Below, piece by piece: positions 8,490 through 16,766 of a stretch of DNA of 64,000 nucleotides; position 1 is the stretch's first letter, and every line of letters starts with the position of its first letter. The notes below the pieces were generated by a model. It ran no database searches. It worked only from the letters and a program-made list of their open reading frames with translations, and was not told the origin of the DNA. A program made the translations under genes and the position numbers. The DNA is from Chersky-806 sp038252255 (GTDB lineage Bacteria > Actinomycetota > Acidimicrobiia > IMCC26256 > JAENVU01): the NCBI GenBank assembly GCA_038252255.1, contig JBBSAM010000006.1:62001-126000 (forward strand), read 5' to 3'.

Positions 8490-8747
8490 ATGCCCGATAC
8501 CACGGCCACAATCGCTGAGCACCGCCTCCACGACACCGACACCGGTTCACCGGAGGTCCAGGTAGCGCTCCTCACGGGGCGTATCAACCACCTGACGGAG
8601 CACCTGAAGATCCACAAGAAGGATCATCACTCGCGCCGCGGGCTGCTCATGCTCGTGGGCCAACGTCGTCGGCTGCTGGATTACCTCCGGCGCAACGACA
8701 TCGAACGGTATCGAGCACTCATCGCGAAGTTGGGTCTCCGCCGGTAG
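8490..8747 (+). CDS. rpsO: 30S ribosomal protein S15
   Basis: S15 is a primary 16S rRNA-binding protein of the 30S platform. The 85-aa product is full length, with DTGSPEVQVALLTGRINHLTEHLK-type family blocks, then DHHSRRGLLMLVGQRRRLLDYL and the C-terminal YRALIAKLGLRR. It sits in the conserved ribF-rpsO-pnp order. A strong hairpin follows immediately (8756-8777), so rpsO and pnp can be expressed separately. Confidence 0.97.
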   Translation: MPDTTATIAEHRLHDTDTGSPEVQVALLTGRINHLTEHLKIHKKDHHSRRGLLMLVGQRRRLLDYLRRNDIERYRALIAKLGLRR

Positions 8748-8755
8748 CGGATCGT

Positions 8756-8777
8756 GGGAGCGGCCAATGCCGCTCCC
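8756..8777 (+). terminator. hairpin between rpsO and pnp
   Basis: Perfect 9-bp stem GGGAGCGGC / GCCGCTCCC closed by a CAAT loop, starting 9 nt after the rpsO stop. There is no T-run, as is common for high-GC actinobacterial terminators. It may act as a terminator, an attenuator or an RNA-processing site upstream of pnp. Confidence 0.6.
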
Positions 8778-8924
8778 GCTTCGCGTCACGAAACCACGCG
8801 AGAGCGACGGAGGTTGTCAGTCGCCGATGCTCGAGGCCCCGGTCCGAGTGCCGACAACTGGGAACCACCGCCCTTCGCACAAGTGCCGCCCCCCAAGCGG
8901 GCGGCGAGAGAGGAGCGCGTTCCC

Positions 8925-11360
8925 ATGGGAGACGCGATTCGAGTAAGCGGTCCGATCAATGCTGACGGGCTGGAGCTGACCATCGAGACCGGCAAGATGG
9001 CGAGCCTCGCCGACGGCGCGGTCGTCCTGACGGTCGGCGACACCGTCGTCCTGTCGACGGTCGCCACGAGCAGGCCCCGCGAGGGCATCGACTTCTTCCC
9101 CCTGACGGTGGACGTCGAGGAGCGCATGTACGCCGCGGGCAAGATCCCCGGCTCGTTCTTCCGTCGTGAAGGCCGTCCGGGCGAGGCGGCGATCCTCACC
9201 TGCCGGCTCACGGACCGGCCGCTGCGGCCGAGCTTCCCCGAGGGCTTCCGGGACGAGACCCAGGTCATCGCCACGATCCTGGGCTCGGACCAGGTGAACC
9301 CGCACGACATCATCTCGATCAACGGTGCGTCTGCCGCATTGATGATCTCGGGCATCCCGTTCAACGGCCCGATCGGGGCGGTGCGGATGGCGCACCACGA
9401 CGGTGAGTGGATCGCCCACCCGACCTACGAGCAGGGCGCGGAATCCACGTTCCAGCTCGTGGTCGCGGGCCGGCGCACCGAAGCCGGCGACGTCGCGGTG
9501 ATGATGGTCGAGGCCGGCGGTACCGAGAAGAGCTGGGAGCTCTACGAGGCCGGCGCACCGAAGGTGACCGAGGCCGTCATCGCGGATGGTCTCGACGCCG
9601 CCAAGGAGTGGATCGGCAAGGCGATCGATCTCCAGCACCAGCTCGTGGCCGCCGTCGTCCTCGCCCACGGCCCGATCGAAGAGAAGCCGTTCGAACGGCG
9701 GGTCGACTACCAGGACGACGTGTTCGCCGCCGTCAGCACCGCCGCCAAGCCCAATGTGGCGGAGGCGATGGCGATCGCGGACAAGACCGAGCGCAACAAC
9801 CGGCTCGACGAGATCGTCGAAGGCCTGCTCCTGGCGCTCGCGGGCACGCCCGACGAGCCAGGCGAGCTCGCCGGCCGCGAGGGAGAGGTCAAGAAGGCCT
9901 TCCGCTCGCTGCAGAAGCAGGTCGTGCGCGAGCGCATCGTCAACGACGGTGTCCGCATCGACGGTCGTGGCGTGACGGACCTGCGCCCGATCTCCGCCGA
10001 GGTCGGCATCATCAACACGGTGCACGGCTCCGGGCTCTTCCAGCGGGGCGAGACCCAGGTCCTGTCGGTGCTCACGCTCGGCATGTCCCGCATGGAGCAG
10101 ATCGTCGACACCCTCGGGCTCGACGACCGCAAGCGCTACATGCACCACTACAACTTCCCGCCGTTCTCCACCGGTGAGACGGGCCGCGTCGGCTCGCCGA
10201 AGCGCCGCGAGATCGGTCACGGCGCGCTCGCCGAGCGGGCACTGCTGCCGGTCGTGCCGAGCAAGGAAGAGTGGCCCTACACGCTGCGGGTCGTCTCGGA
10301 CGTGCTCGCGTCGAACGGCTCCACGTCGATGGCCTCCGTGTGCGGCTCGACCCTTGCCCTGATGGACGCGGGTGTGCCGATCAAGGCACCGGTTGCGGGC
10401 ATCGCGATGGGTCTCGTCTACCACGACGGCAAGTACACGACCCTTACGGACATCCTCGGCGCCGAAGACGCCTTCGGCGACATGGACTTCAAGGTGGCGG
10501 GAACGTCCGAGTTCGTGACCGCGCTCCAGCTCGACACGAAGATCGACGGGCTTCCGGCCGATGTGCTGCTCAAGGCGCTCGAGCAGGCGAAGGAGGCGCG
10601 CCTCGCGATCCTCGACGTCATGCAGGACGCGATTGCCGAGCCCCGCTCGGACGTGCGGCCGACCGCGCCGAAGATCATCAGCTTCGAGATCCCGATCGAC
10701 AAGATCGGCGAGGTGATCGGTCCCAAGGGCAAGGTCATCAACACGATCCAGCAGGAGACCGGCGCCGACATCGCGGTGAGCGACGACGGCGTCGTCGGTA
10801 CCGTGAGCATCGGTTCCAAGGACAGCTCGCAGGTCGCCGAGGCGCAACGCCGGATCGAGCTGATCCTCGACCCGCCGACTGCCGAGATCGGCGCCGAGTA
10901 CACCGGCCGCGTGGTGAACATCACCAAGTTCGGTGCGTTCGTGAACGTGCTGCCCGGCCGAGACGGTCTGCTGCACATCTCGAAGCTCGGACGCGGGAAG
11001 CGCATCGACCGGGTCGAGGACGTGCTCGAGCTCGGCAACGAGGTGACCGTGCGCGTCGACGACATCGACAACCAGGGCAAGCTCTCGCTCTCACTCGTCG
11101 GTGAAGAGGGCGAGGACGGCGAGTCCGGGTCCGAGGGAAACGGTGAGCGGGCCGAGCGGGCGCCGCGTGACCGGGGCCCGCGCGACAGCGACCGGGGTGC
11201 GAGCTCCGGCCCGCCGAAGGACGTCGCCTCGTTCGACGCCGCCTGGGACGAGGAAGCCAAGAAGGAGTTCGGCGACCTCGGACCGGCGGAAGCGCCGAGC
11301 CGGGGCGGCGGCGACCGTGACCGGAGCTCCAGCCGTGGTCCCCGCCGGCGTCGTCGATAG
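8925..11360 (+). CDS. pnp: polyribonucleotide nucleotidyltransferase (PNPase)
   Basis: PNPase is a phosphorolytic 3'-5' exoribonuclease. The 811-aa product has two RNase PH domains (first at about 10-150; second with GRGVTDLRPISAEVG, FQRGETQ, FPPFSTGETGRVGSPKRREIGHGAL), a KH domain (FEIPIDKIGEVIGPKGKVIN), an S1 domain (EYTGRVVNITKFGAFVNVLP) and a charged Arg/Gly/Glu tail of about 90 residues. ATG at 8925 (MGDAIRVSGP) follows GAGAGAGGAGCG; the long in-frame extension upstream is leader. The leader (8778-8924) can pair GTTGTC with GACAAC around 8814-8854, reminiscent of autoregulated pnp leaders. Confidence 0.96.
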   Translation: MGDAIRVSGPINADGLELTIETGKMASLADGAVVLTVGDTVVLSTVATSRPREGIDFFPLTVDVEERMYAAGKIPGSFFRREGRPGEAAILTCRLTDRPLRPSFPEGFRDETQVIATILGSDQVNPHDIISINGASAALMISGIPFNGPIGAVRMAHHDGEWIAHPTYEQGAESTFQLVVAGRRTEAGDVAVMMVEAGGTEKSWELYEAGAPKVTEAVIADGLDAAKEWIGKAIDLQHQLVAAVVLAHGPIEEKPFERRVDYQDDVFAAVSTAAKPNVAEAMAIADKTERNNRLDEIVEGLLLALAGTPDEPGELAGREGEVKKAFRSLQKQVVRERIVNDGVRIDGRGVTDLRPISAEVGIINTVHGSGLFQRGETQVLSVLTLGMSRMEQIVDTLGLDDRKRYMHHYNFPPFSTGETGRVGSPKRREIGHGALAERALLPVVPSKEEWPYTLRVVSDVLASNGSTSMASVCGSTLALMDAGVPIKAPVAGIAMGLVYHDGKYTTLTDILGAEDAFGDMDFKVAGTSEFVTALQLDTKIDGLPADVLLKALEQAKEARLAILDVMQDAIAEPRSDVRPTAPKIISFEIPIDKIGEVIGPKGKVINTIQQETGADIAVSDDGVVGTVSIGSKDSSQVAEAQRRIELILDPPTAEIGAEYTGRVVNITKFGAFVNVLPGRDGLLHISKLGRGKRIDRVEDVLELGNEVTVRVDDIDNQGKLSLSLVGEEGEDGESGSEGNGERAERAPRDRGPRDSDRGASSGPPKDVASFDAAWDEEAKKEFGDLGPAEAPSRGGGDRDRSSSRGPRRRRR

Positions 11361-11399
11361 CCCTACAGGCGCCAGATCCACGCGTCGATACGCACACAC

Positions 11400-11492
11400 A
11401 TGAGCGGAGCGGAGGCAAGTCGTCGTTGCTCCCGCGCGACCAGCGGAGCGTGGCCCGAGCGGCCCGGCCCGCAGGGCCGAGAGCGGGCATGA
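11400..11492 (+). repeat. 30-codon minicistron element between pnp and the M16 peptidase gene
   Basis: An ORF starts at ATG 11400 and ends at TGA 11490-11492, overlapping ATG 11489 of the next gene as ATGA. Its first nine bases, ATGAGCGGA, are repeated at 11492 as the start of the downstream gene, so the 92-bp stretch is flanked by a 9-bp direct repeat, as expected of an inserted element. The bases before its ATG (GCACACAC) resemble those before the nusA array (GCACACGC). Peptide is Ser/Arg/Glu-rich (MSGAEASRRCSRATSG...). Single copy here. Confidence 0.6.
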
Positions 11493-12751
11493 TGAGCGGA
11501 CCTGGGACGGACTCGATCGAGCGGACGCGCCTGCCAACGGGGCTGCGCGTGCTCACCGAGTCCATGCCCGAGCTTCGCTCGGTCGCGATCGGGTTCTGGG
11601 TCGGCACGGGTGGTGTCGACGAGCCCGAGGAGCTGCTCGGCGCCAGCCACTTCCTCGAGCACCTGTTGTTCAAGGGCACCGAGACGCGCTCAGCGTCCGA
11701 GATCGCGCACGCGATCGAGTCGGTCGGCGGCGACATGAACGCCTTCACGACCCAGGAGTACACGGCGTTCTACGTTCGGGTGCCGGACGACCACCTCGCA
11801 GTGGCCGCCGACATCCTCTCCGCCGTCGTGTGGTCGCCCGCGTTCCGGTCCGAGGAGGTGGACTCCGAGCGTCAGGTGATCCTCGAAGAGATCCGGATGC
11901 GCGACGACACTCCGGACGACATCGTGCACGAGCTCTTCGCGGAGGCCTTGTACCCGAAGCACCCGCTCGGCCGCTCCGTGCTCGGCACGCCGGACACGAT
12001 CACCGCGGCATCGCGTGACTCGATTGCGCAATACCACTCGCATCACTACCGGCCGAGCAACGTCGTGGTGGCGGCGGCCGGCAACCTCCAACATGATCAG
12101 GTGGTCGAGCTGATCACCGGTGGGCTCAGCGTCGAGGACGGTGAGCGTCCGCTCCGCTCCGATCCGTCCTTCGCGCCGCCGGAGATGCTGGTCAGCGAGC
12201 GCCGCCCGACCGAACAGGCCCACCTCGTGCTCGGCGTGCGCGCGCTCGCGCGTGATGATCCGGACCGGTACGCGTTGTCCGTCGTGAACCAGGCGCTGGG
12301 CGGCGGAATGTCGTCACGCTTGTTCCAGGAGGTCCGTGAGAAGCGAGGCCTTGCGTACTCGGTGTACTCGTACCGGGTCGCGTTCGACGGGACCGGCGCG
12401 CTCGGCGTCTACGCGGGGACGTCGCCGGAACGCGCGCACGAGACGCTGGCCGTCGTGCGCGGTGAGCTCGACCGGCTCGTGGCCGACGGTCTTCCCGAGC
12501 ACGAGCTCGCGGCGGCAAAGGGTCATCTCAAAGGATCGACGGCGCTCTCGCTCGAGACGAGCTCGAGCCGGATGCACCGCCTCGGGCGCAGCGAGCTCAC
12601 CACGAACGAAGTGCCCACGGTGGACGAGCTCGTCGCCGAGATCGAGGCCGTCACGGTCGAAGATGCGGATCGGGTCATTCAGCGCGTCTTCGCCGCGGCC
12701 CCGCGGGTGCTGGCCGTGGTCGGTCCGTTCGATCCCGACGATTTCGCGTAA
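11489..12751 (+). CDS. M16 family zinc metallopeptidase
   Basis: An insulinase/processing-peptidase-family protein of 420 aa. The inverted zinc motif HxxEH is present as HFLEH (about residues 54-58), with the downstream helix DSERQVILEEI supplying the third metal ligand. The C-terminal half has the M16 inactive-lobe features (GGGMSSRLFQEVREKRGLAYSVYS). Genes of this family commonly follow pnp and precede dapB in actinobacteria. Start is ATG 11489 or the adjacent ATG 11492; both are in frame and the first overlaps the minicistron stop. The physiological substrate is not known. Confidence 0.9.
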   Translation: MMSGPGTDSIERTRLPTGLRVLTESMPELRSVAIGFWVGTGGVDEPEELLGASHFLEHLLFKGTETRSASEIAHAIESVGGDMNAFTTQEYTAFYVRVPDDHLAVAADILSAVVWSPAFRSEEVDSERQVILEEIRMRDDTPDDIVHELFAEALYPKHPLGRSVLGTPDTITAASRDSIAQYHSHHYRPSNVVVAAAGNLQHDQVVELITGGLSVEDGERPLRSDPSFAPPEMLVSERRPTEQAHLVLGVRALARDDPDRYALSVVNQALGGGMSSRLFQEVREKRGLAYSVYSYRVAFDGTGALGVYAGTSPERAHETLAVVRGELDRLVADGLPEHELAAAKGHLKGSTALSLETSSSRMHRLGRSELTTNEVPTVDELVAEIEAVTVEDADRVIQRVFAAAPRVLAVVGPFDPDDFA

Positions 12752-12770
12752 CGCCGGACCGCTCGACCAT

Positions 12771-12776
12771 TAGTCT
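12771..12776 (+). promoter_or_regulatory. possible -10 box for a leaderless dapB transcript
   Basis: TAGTCT is located 6 nt before the dapB GTG at 12783. Fits the recurring TANNNT spacing and supports the GTG start; no ribosome-binding site is present in the 31-nt gap. Confidence 0.45.
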
Positions 12777-12782
12777 CGACTC

Positions 12783-13559
12783 GTGATCCGGGTCGGAGTG
12801 TTCGGTGCAGGCGGGCGCATGGGCGCGACGGTCTGCGCAGCCGTGCTCGGCGCACCCGACTGTGAGCTGGTGGCCGCCGTGGACCCGCAGCACGCGGGGG
12901 AGCAAGTGGCCGGGACCTCGCTGACCATCGCCGAGAAGCCGGAGGCGATGAAGGAAGGTGGCGCGCAGGTCAGCGTCGACTTCACCGTCGTCGGCGCGGC
13001 CCGCGAGAACCTCCGCTGGTGTGCGGCCCACGACGTGCACGCCGTCGTCGGTACGACCGGTCTGACCGAGGACGACCTCGATGAGCTCACCACGCTCTTC
13101 GCTCACAGCGGGGCGAACGCGTTCGTCGCGCCGAACTTCGCGATCGGCGCCGTCCTCATGATGCGGTTCGCCGAGCAGGCCGCGCCCTGGTTCGAGACCG
13201 CCGAGATCATCGAGCTGCATCACGACCAGAAGGTCGACGCGCCGTCCGGCACCGCGATGCGCACCGCGCACCGCATGGCCGCGGCTTCGCAGCAGTGGGC
13301 CGCGGATCCGACCCGCGACGTGGTGGCGGAGGGCGCGCGCGGCGGGCTCGTCGACGACGCGATCCGGGTCCACTCCGTGCGGATGCGCGGGATGTTGGCG
13401 CACCAGGAGGTGATCCTGGGTACGACCGGCGAGACGTTGACCGTGCGCCACGACTCCTACGACCGGTCGTCGTTCATGCCCGGCGTCCTGCTCGCCGTGC
13501 GCAAGGTGGCCGGCCTCGGCGACCTCACCGTCGGACTCGATGTACTGCTCGACGCCTGA
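12783..13559 (+). CDS. dapB: 4-hydroxy-tetrahydrodipicolinate reductase
   Basis: DapB reduces 4-hydroxy-tetrahydrodipicolinate with NAD(P)H in lysine and diaminopimelate synthesis. The 258-aa product begins with the Rossmann motif VGVFGAGGRMG (glycine loop 8-14), has VVGTTGL in the middle and the catalytic/substrate block IELHHDQKVDAPSGTAM. Length is normal. It follows the M16 gene by 31 nt; the leaderless-type box at 12771 suggests its own promoter. Confidence 0.96.
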   Translation: MIRVGVFGAGGRMGATVCAAVLGAPDCELVAAVDPQHAGEQVAGTSLTIAEKPEAMKEGGAQVSVDFTVVGAARENLRWCAAHDVHAVVGTTGLTEDDLDELTTLFAHSGANAFVAPNFAIGAVLMMRFAEQAAPWFETAEIIELHHDQKVDAPSGTAMRTAHRMAAASQQWAADPTRDVVAEGARGGLVDDAIRVHSVRMRGMLAHQEVILGTTGETLTVRHDSYDRSSFMPGVLLAVRKVAGLGDLTVGLDVLLDA

Positions 13560-13562
13560 TCC

Positions 13563-14177
13563 GTGGGTGGCGTAGGGCGCTCGCCGGACCCGGCGCTGCG
13601 CGAGCGGATCCTCGAGGCGGCGTACGCCTGCTTCGCGCGCTTCGGGCTCGGCAAGACGACGGTCGAGGACGTGGTGAAGGAGTCCGGGGTGTCACGGGCA
13701 ACGATCTACCGGGTCTTCCCCGGCGGCAAGGACCAGTTGCTGCGGGAGGTGGTGGCGTGGGAGATGGGCCGGTTCTTCGGCTCGCTGGCCGAGGCCGTCG
13801 TCGGTGCGCCGGACTTCGCGAGCCTGGTGGAGGACGGTCTCGTGTTCGCGCACGGCGCGGTGGGGGAGCACGTCGTGCTGCAGAAGATCCTCGTGACGGA
13901 ACCGGAGCGCCTGCTGCCCCTGCTGACCACCGAGCAGCAGCGACCCCTCGCGTTCATCACCGCCTACCTGCTGCCGTTCCTCGAACGCGAAGAGCGTGAG
14001 GGCCGGTTGATCCCGGGTCTCGACCAGGAGCGCGCCGCGGACTTCGTGGCCCGGATGCTGCTCTCGCTGATCGGCTCCGAAGGCAAGGAGCTCGAAGATC
14101 CGGTCGCGCTCCGCCGCCTGGTGCGCGAGCAGCTCCTCGTCGGAGTCCTCACCCCCGAAGCCCTCGCCGCCCCCTGA
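13563..14177 (+). CDS. TetR family transcriptional regulator
   Basis: A 204-aa TetR-type repressor. The N-terminal helix-turn-helix reads ILEAAYACFARFGLGKTTVE, then SGVSRATIYRVFPGGKDQL; the C-terminal ligand domain is unassigned. GTG start 3 nt after the dapB stop, so it is probably co-transcribed with dapB. It is a paralogue of the regulator at 14409 (similar DNA-binding helices), which suggests local duplication. Target genes and ligand cannot be read from the sequence. Confidence 0.88.
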   Translation: MGGVGRSPDPALRERILEAAYACFARFGLGKTTVEDVVKESGVSRATIYRVFPGGKDQLLREVVAWEMGRFFGSLAEAVVGAPDFASLVEDGLVFAHGAVGEHVVLQKILVTEPERLLPLLTTEQQRPLAFITAYLLPFLEREEREGRLIPGLDQERAADFVARMLLSLIGSEGKELEDPVALRRLVREQLLVGVLTPEALAAP

Positions 14178-14259
14178 CGCCGAACCCGACGCAGGCGAGA
14201 TCACCCTGCCCTGGTGCACGGTTGCCGCACCTTTCGGTGTCGATCGAACACGTCCCAGC

Positions 14260-14274
14260 GTGTCGAGACGACAC
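14260..14274. promoter_or_regulatory. inverted repeat in the gap between the two tetR genes
   Basis: GTGTCG-AGA-CGACAC is a perfect 6-bp dyad. A second, imperfect palindrome centred on CGATCG lies just upstream (about 14237-14251). Together they look like regulator-binding sites in the 231-bp gap between 14177 and 14409, which otherwise holds no gene that I can support. Confidence 0.3.
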
Positions 14275-14371
14275 CGGAACGGAGGCACCGGCGCGAGTGG
14301 ACGGGGTCTCGCAGAGTCGGCGCCGGGCCGGGTTTGAGCTGGTGTTCCGGCGTCTTGTGACCCGCGACACG

Positions 14372-14404
14372 TTGACCATGAGACAGTCATCGCCTTACTG
14401 TCTC
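14372..14404 (+). promoter_or_regulatory. promoter with embedded operator for the tetR-diiron oxygenase operon
   Basis: TTGACC (14372-14377) and TACTGT (14396-14401) are separated by 18 bp and end 7 nt before ATG 14409, giving a leaderless transcript. A perfect dyad GAGACAGT-N9-ACTGTCTC (14380-14404) covers the spacer and the -10 box, which is where a TetR dimer would block polymerase. Autorepression by the product of the first gene is the simplest reading. Confidence 0.65.
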
Positions 14405-14408
14405 GTTG

Positions 14409-15002
14409 ATGACCACGGAGCGCGAGTTTGTTCGCGAGCGCATCTTGGCCGCGACTCTCGTCTCGCTGGCCCGTTACGGCGTGGCCAAGACGACCCTGGA
14501 AGACGTGGCCAAGGAAGCCGGCTGCGCCCGGGCCACGGTCTACCGCTACTTCGGGGGCAAGCAGCAGCTTCTCGACGCGGTGATCGCCCATGAGTGCGGG
14601 CGGGTGCTGGCCGCGATCGACGCCGCGGTCGTCCCGGGGGCCTCGATCCAGGACGCGCTGGTCGCGATCGCCACCACGGCCGCGCACGAGGTGCTCGAGC
14701 ACGATGCGCTGCAATTCGTGCTCGCCCACGAGCCCGAGCTGATCCTGCCCTGGGTCACTTTCGATGGTTGTGACCGATTCCTCGCCTCAACCGGGGCGGC
14801 GCTCGCGCCGACGTTCGCAAGGTTCCTCCCTGCGTCCGAGGCGAATCGCGCGGCGCAGTGGTGCACCCGGATCTTCCTGGCGTACCTCGGGGCTGATGAC
14901 ACCCCCGTCACCATGACCGACGCGCGCGAGGTCCGCGCTCTCGTTTCCGATTTCGTCGCCCCGGCGCTTCACGCCTCGGCGTCCCAACCGACTGGGAGAT
15001 AG
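14409..15002 (+). CDS. TetR family regulator, probably autoregulatory
   Basis: A 197-aa TetR-type protein with N-terminal HTH (RYGVAKTTLEDVAKEAGCAR then ATVYRYFGGKQQLLDAV). ATG at 14409 is preferred over TTG 14406 because it fits the leaderless promoter. The operator dyad overlapping its own promoter and the 3-nt distance to the diiron oxygenase gene make it the likely local repressor of that gene. Ligand unknown. Confidence 0.88.
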   Translation: MTTEREFVRERILAATLVSLARYGVAKTTLEDVAKEAGCARATVYRYFGGKQQLLDAVIAHECGRVLAAIDAAVVPGASIQDALVAIATTAAHEVLEHDALQFVLAHEPELILPWVTFDGCDRFLASTGAALAPTFARFLPASEANRAAQWCTRIFLAYLGADDTPVTMTDAREVRALVSDFVAPALHASASQPTGR

Positions 15003-15005
15003 AGC

Positions 15006-16127
15006 ATGGCAACGAACCAAGAGATGATCGGTCGCGAAGACATCAACGACCTCGAGGCGATCCTGTCGATCACCAACAGCGACGTCGACAGCATCATCCA
15101 CGCCGTGAAGGCGGAATCGGACGCGCTGTTCACGTGGGACTACGAGCGGACGCGCCCGGCACTGGTGAAGCTGTACGAGAAGGCGAAGACCTCGCAGTGG
15201 AACGTCACGACCGACCTGGACTGGTCGATCGAGGTCGACCAGGCGGCGGTCGTGATGGCGAACCAGGCCGCGAACGTCCCGAACGGCTTCGGGGAGACGG
15301 TGGACCTGAAGGGCACCCCGTTCGAGTCGTGGACCGACGACCAGTGGATCCAGATGGGCATCGAGTCCCAGAATTGGACGCTCTCGCAATTCCTCCACGG
15401 TGAGCAGGGCGCGCTCATCTGCACCGCGCAGATCGTGGAGACGGTGCCGTGGATCGACGCCAAGTACTACGCGGCGACGCAGGTGATGGACGAAGCCCGT
15501 CACGTCGAGGTGTTCGCCAAGTATCTCGACGAAAAGCTCTCCGGTCACTACCCGATCAACGCGCACCTGAAGATGCTGCTCGACGACATCATCAGCGACA
15601 GCCGTTGGGACATGACCTACCTCGGCATGCAGATCATGGTCGAGGGCCTCGCGCTCGCCGCGTTCGGGTTCATCCACCAGCTCACGACCGAGCCGCTGCT
15701 GAAGAAGCTCCTCCGCTACGTGATGAGCGACGAGGCGCGCCACGTCGCGTTCGGTGTGCTCTCCCTGCAGGAGTTCTACACGGAGCTCAACTCGAAGGAG
15801 ATCCGCGAGCGCCAGGAATTCGCATTCGAGGCCGCGGTTCGCATGCGGGACCGCTTCCTCCAGCAGGAGGTCTTCGAGCGGATGGGCGTGGACGTCAAGG
15901 ACGCGCTCACCCTCGTGCTCGAGGACGAGACCCGGGCGATGTTCCAGGGGATGCTCTTCTCGAAGATCGTGCCGAACTGCAAGAAGCTGGGCCTGCTCGA
16001 CGCAGGTGACGGCTGGCTGCGTGAGCGCTTCACCGAGCTCGGCGTGATCCAGTTCGAGGACTGGACCGACACCACCGAGGAGTACACGAACCTCGACGAG
16101 GTCGCGAAGGACCGGGACGCCGCGTAG
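15006..16127 (+). CDS. ferritin-like diiron protein (R2/AurF-like oxygenase)
   Basis: A 373-aa helical protein with two DEARH motifs. Predicted iron ligands are Glu133 (HGEQGAL), Glu163 and His166 (MDEARHVEVF), Glu213 (VEGLALAAFG), and Glu243 and His246 (SDEARHVAFG), the full E/EH-E/EH set of ferritin-like diiron oxygenases and R2-like proteins. ATG 15006 follows GGGAGATAGAGC. It is the second gene of a tetR-controlled operon, which suggests induction by a substrate. Candidate activities are oxygenation or N-oxygenation of a small molecule or desaturation of an acyl chain; the sequence does not decide. Confidence 0.8.
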   Translation: MATNQEMIGREDINDLEAILSITNSDVDSIIHAVKAESDALFTWDYERTRPALVKLYEKAKTSQWNVTTDLDWSIEVDQAAVVMANQAANVPNGFGETVDLKGTPFESWTDDQWIQMGIESQNWTLSQFLHGEQGALICTAQIVETVPWIDAKYYAATQVMDEARHVEVFAKYLDEKLSGHYPINAHLKMLLDDIISDSRWDMTYLGMQIMVEGLALAAFGFIHQLTTEPLLKKLLRYVMSDEARHVAFGVLSLQEFYTELNSKEIRERQEFAFEAAVRMRDRFLQQEVFERMGVDVKDALTLVLEDETRAMFQGMLFSKIVPNCKKLGLLDAGDGWLRERFTELGVIQFEDWTDTTEEYTNLDEVAKDRDAA

Positions 16128-16154
16128 CTTCCGCGCTGGATCGCTCGGACCGGC

Positions 16155-16661
16155 TCAGCGCGTGAGCGTGACCTCGATCGGCGGGGGCTCGCGCAGGGTC
16201 TGGTAGACGACGCAGTAGCGCTCGGTCAGCTCCAACAGCTTGGCGACGATCGCCTCGTCGGCGTCAGTCTCCACCTCGAACGCCAGCCGGATCGACCGGA
16301 AGCCGACCGGCGCGTCGCGGTCGACGCCGAGCGTCCCGCGGAAGTCGAGGTCTCCCTCGGCCGACACCGTTCCGCCTCGCAGCTCGATCCCGAGCGAGGT
16401 CGCGACCGCCCGCATCGTGACCCCCGCGCACGCGACGAGTGCCTGCAGCAGGAGGTCGCCCGAGCAGGCGCTGAGGCCGTCGCCACCGGTGGCGGGATGC
16501 AGCCCGGCCTCGACGAGCGCGCGCCCGGTCTCGACCGAGCAGGTGACCGACTCGTCGCCGAGGCGGCCGTTCGCGGTCAGCGTGACGAGCGCGGAGTCAG
16601 GTTCAGCTCGGTACTGGTCCTTGAGCGGCGCCTGCAGCGCGCGGAGCTCGGTCGTGTCCAT
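16155..16661 (-). CDS. OsmC/Ohr family protein
   Basis: A 168-aa OsmC-fold protein; members reduce organic hydroperoxides through two cysteines. The conserved block LLLQALVACAGVTMRAVATS contains one expected Cys, and CSVET supplies an earlier one, but spacing is not the typical Ohr pattern, so it belongs to the broader OsmC group. The start at 16661 has GAGGAG upstream. It is convergent with the diiron gene and divergent from the RNase J gene. Confidence 0.8.
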   Translation of the reverse strand: MDTTELRALQAPLKDQYRAEPDSALVTLTANGRLGDESVTCSVETGRALVEAGLHPATGGDGLSACSGDLLLQALVACAGVTMRAVATSLGIELRGGTVSAEGDLDFRGTLGVDRDAPVGFRSIRLAFEVETDADEAIVAKLLELTERYCVVYQTLREPPPIEVTLTR

Positions 16662-16753
16662 CGGTTCTCCTCGTCGTGAAGGAGCAACAGGGTACGGCGA
16701 TGCGAGCCCACAGGTCTGACCGCGGGACGAGAGAAGACGACGAAGCCCGCGAG

Positions 16754-16759
16754 TAGCCT
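16754..16759 (+). promoter_or_regulatory. -10 box for a leaderless RNase J transcript
   Basis: TAGCCT with 7 nt to ATG 16767 and no ribosome-binding site between. It is identical to the boxes at 24595 and 46447. The divergent spacer to osmC is 105 bp. Confidence 0.5.
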
Positions 16760-16766
16760 TCGCCCG

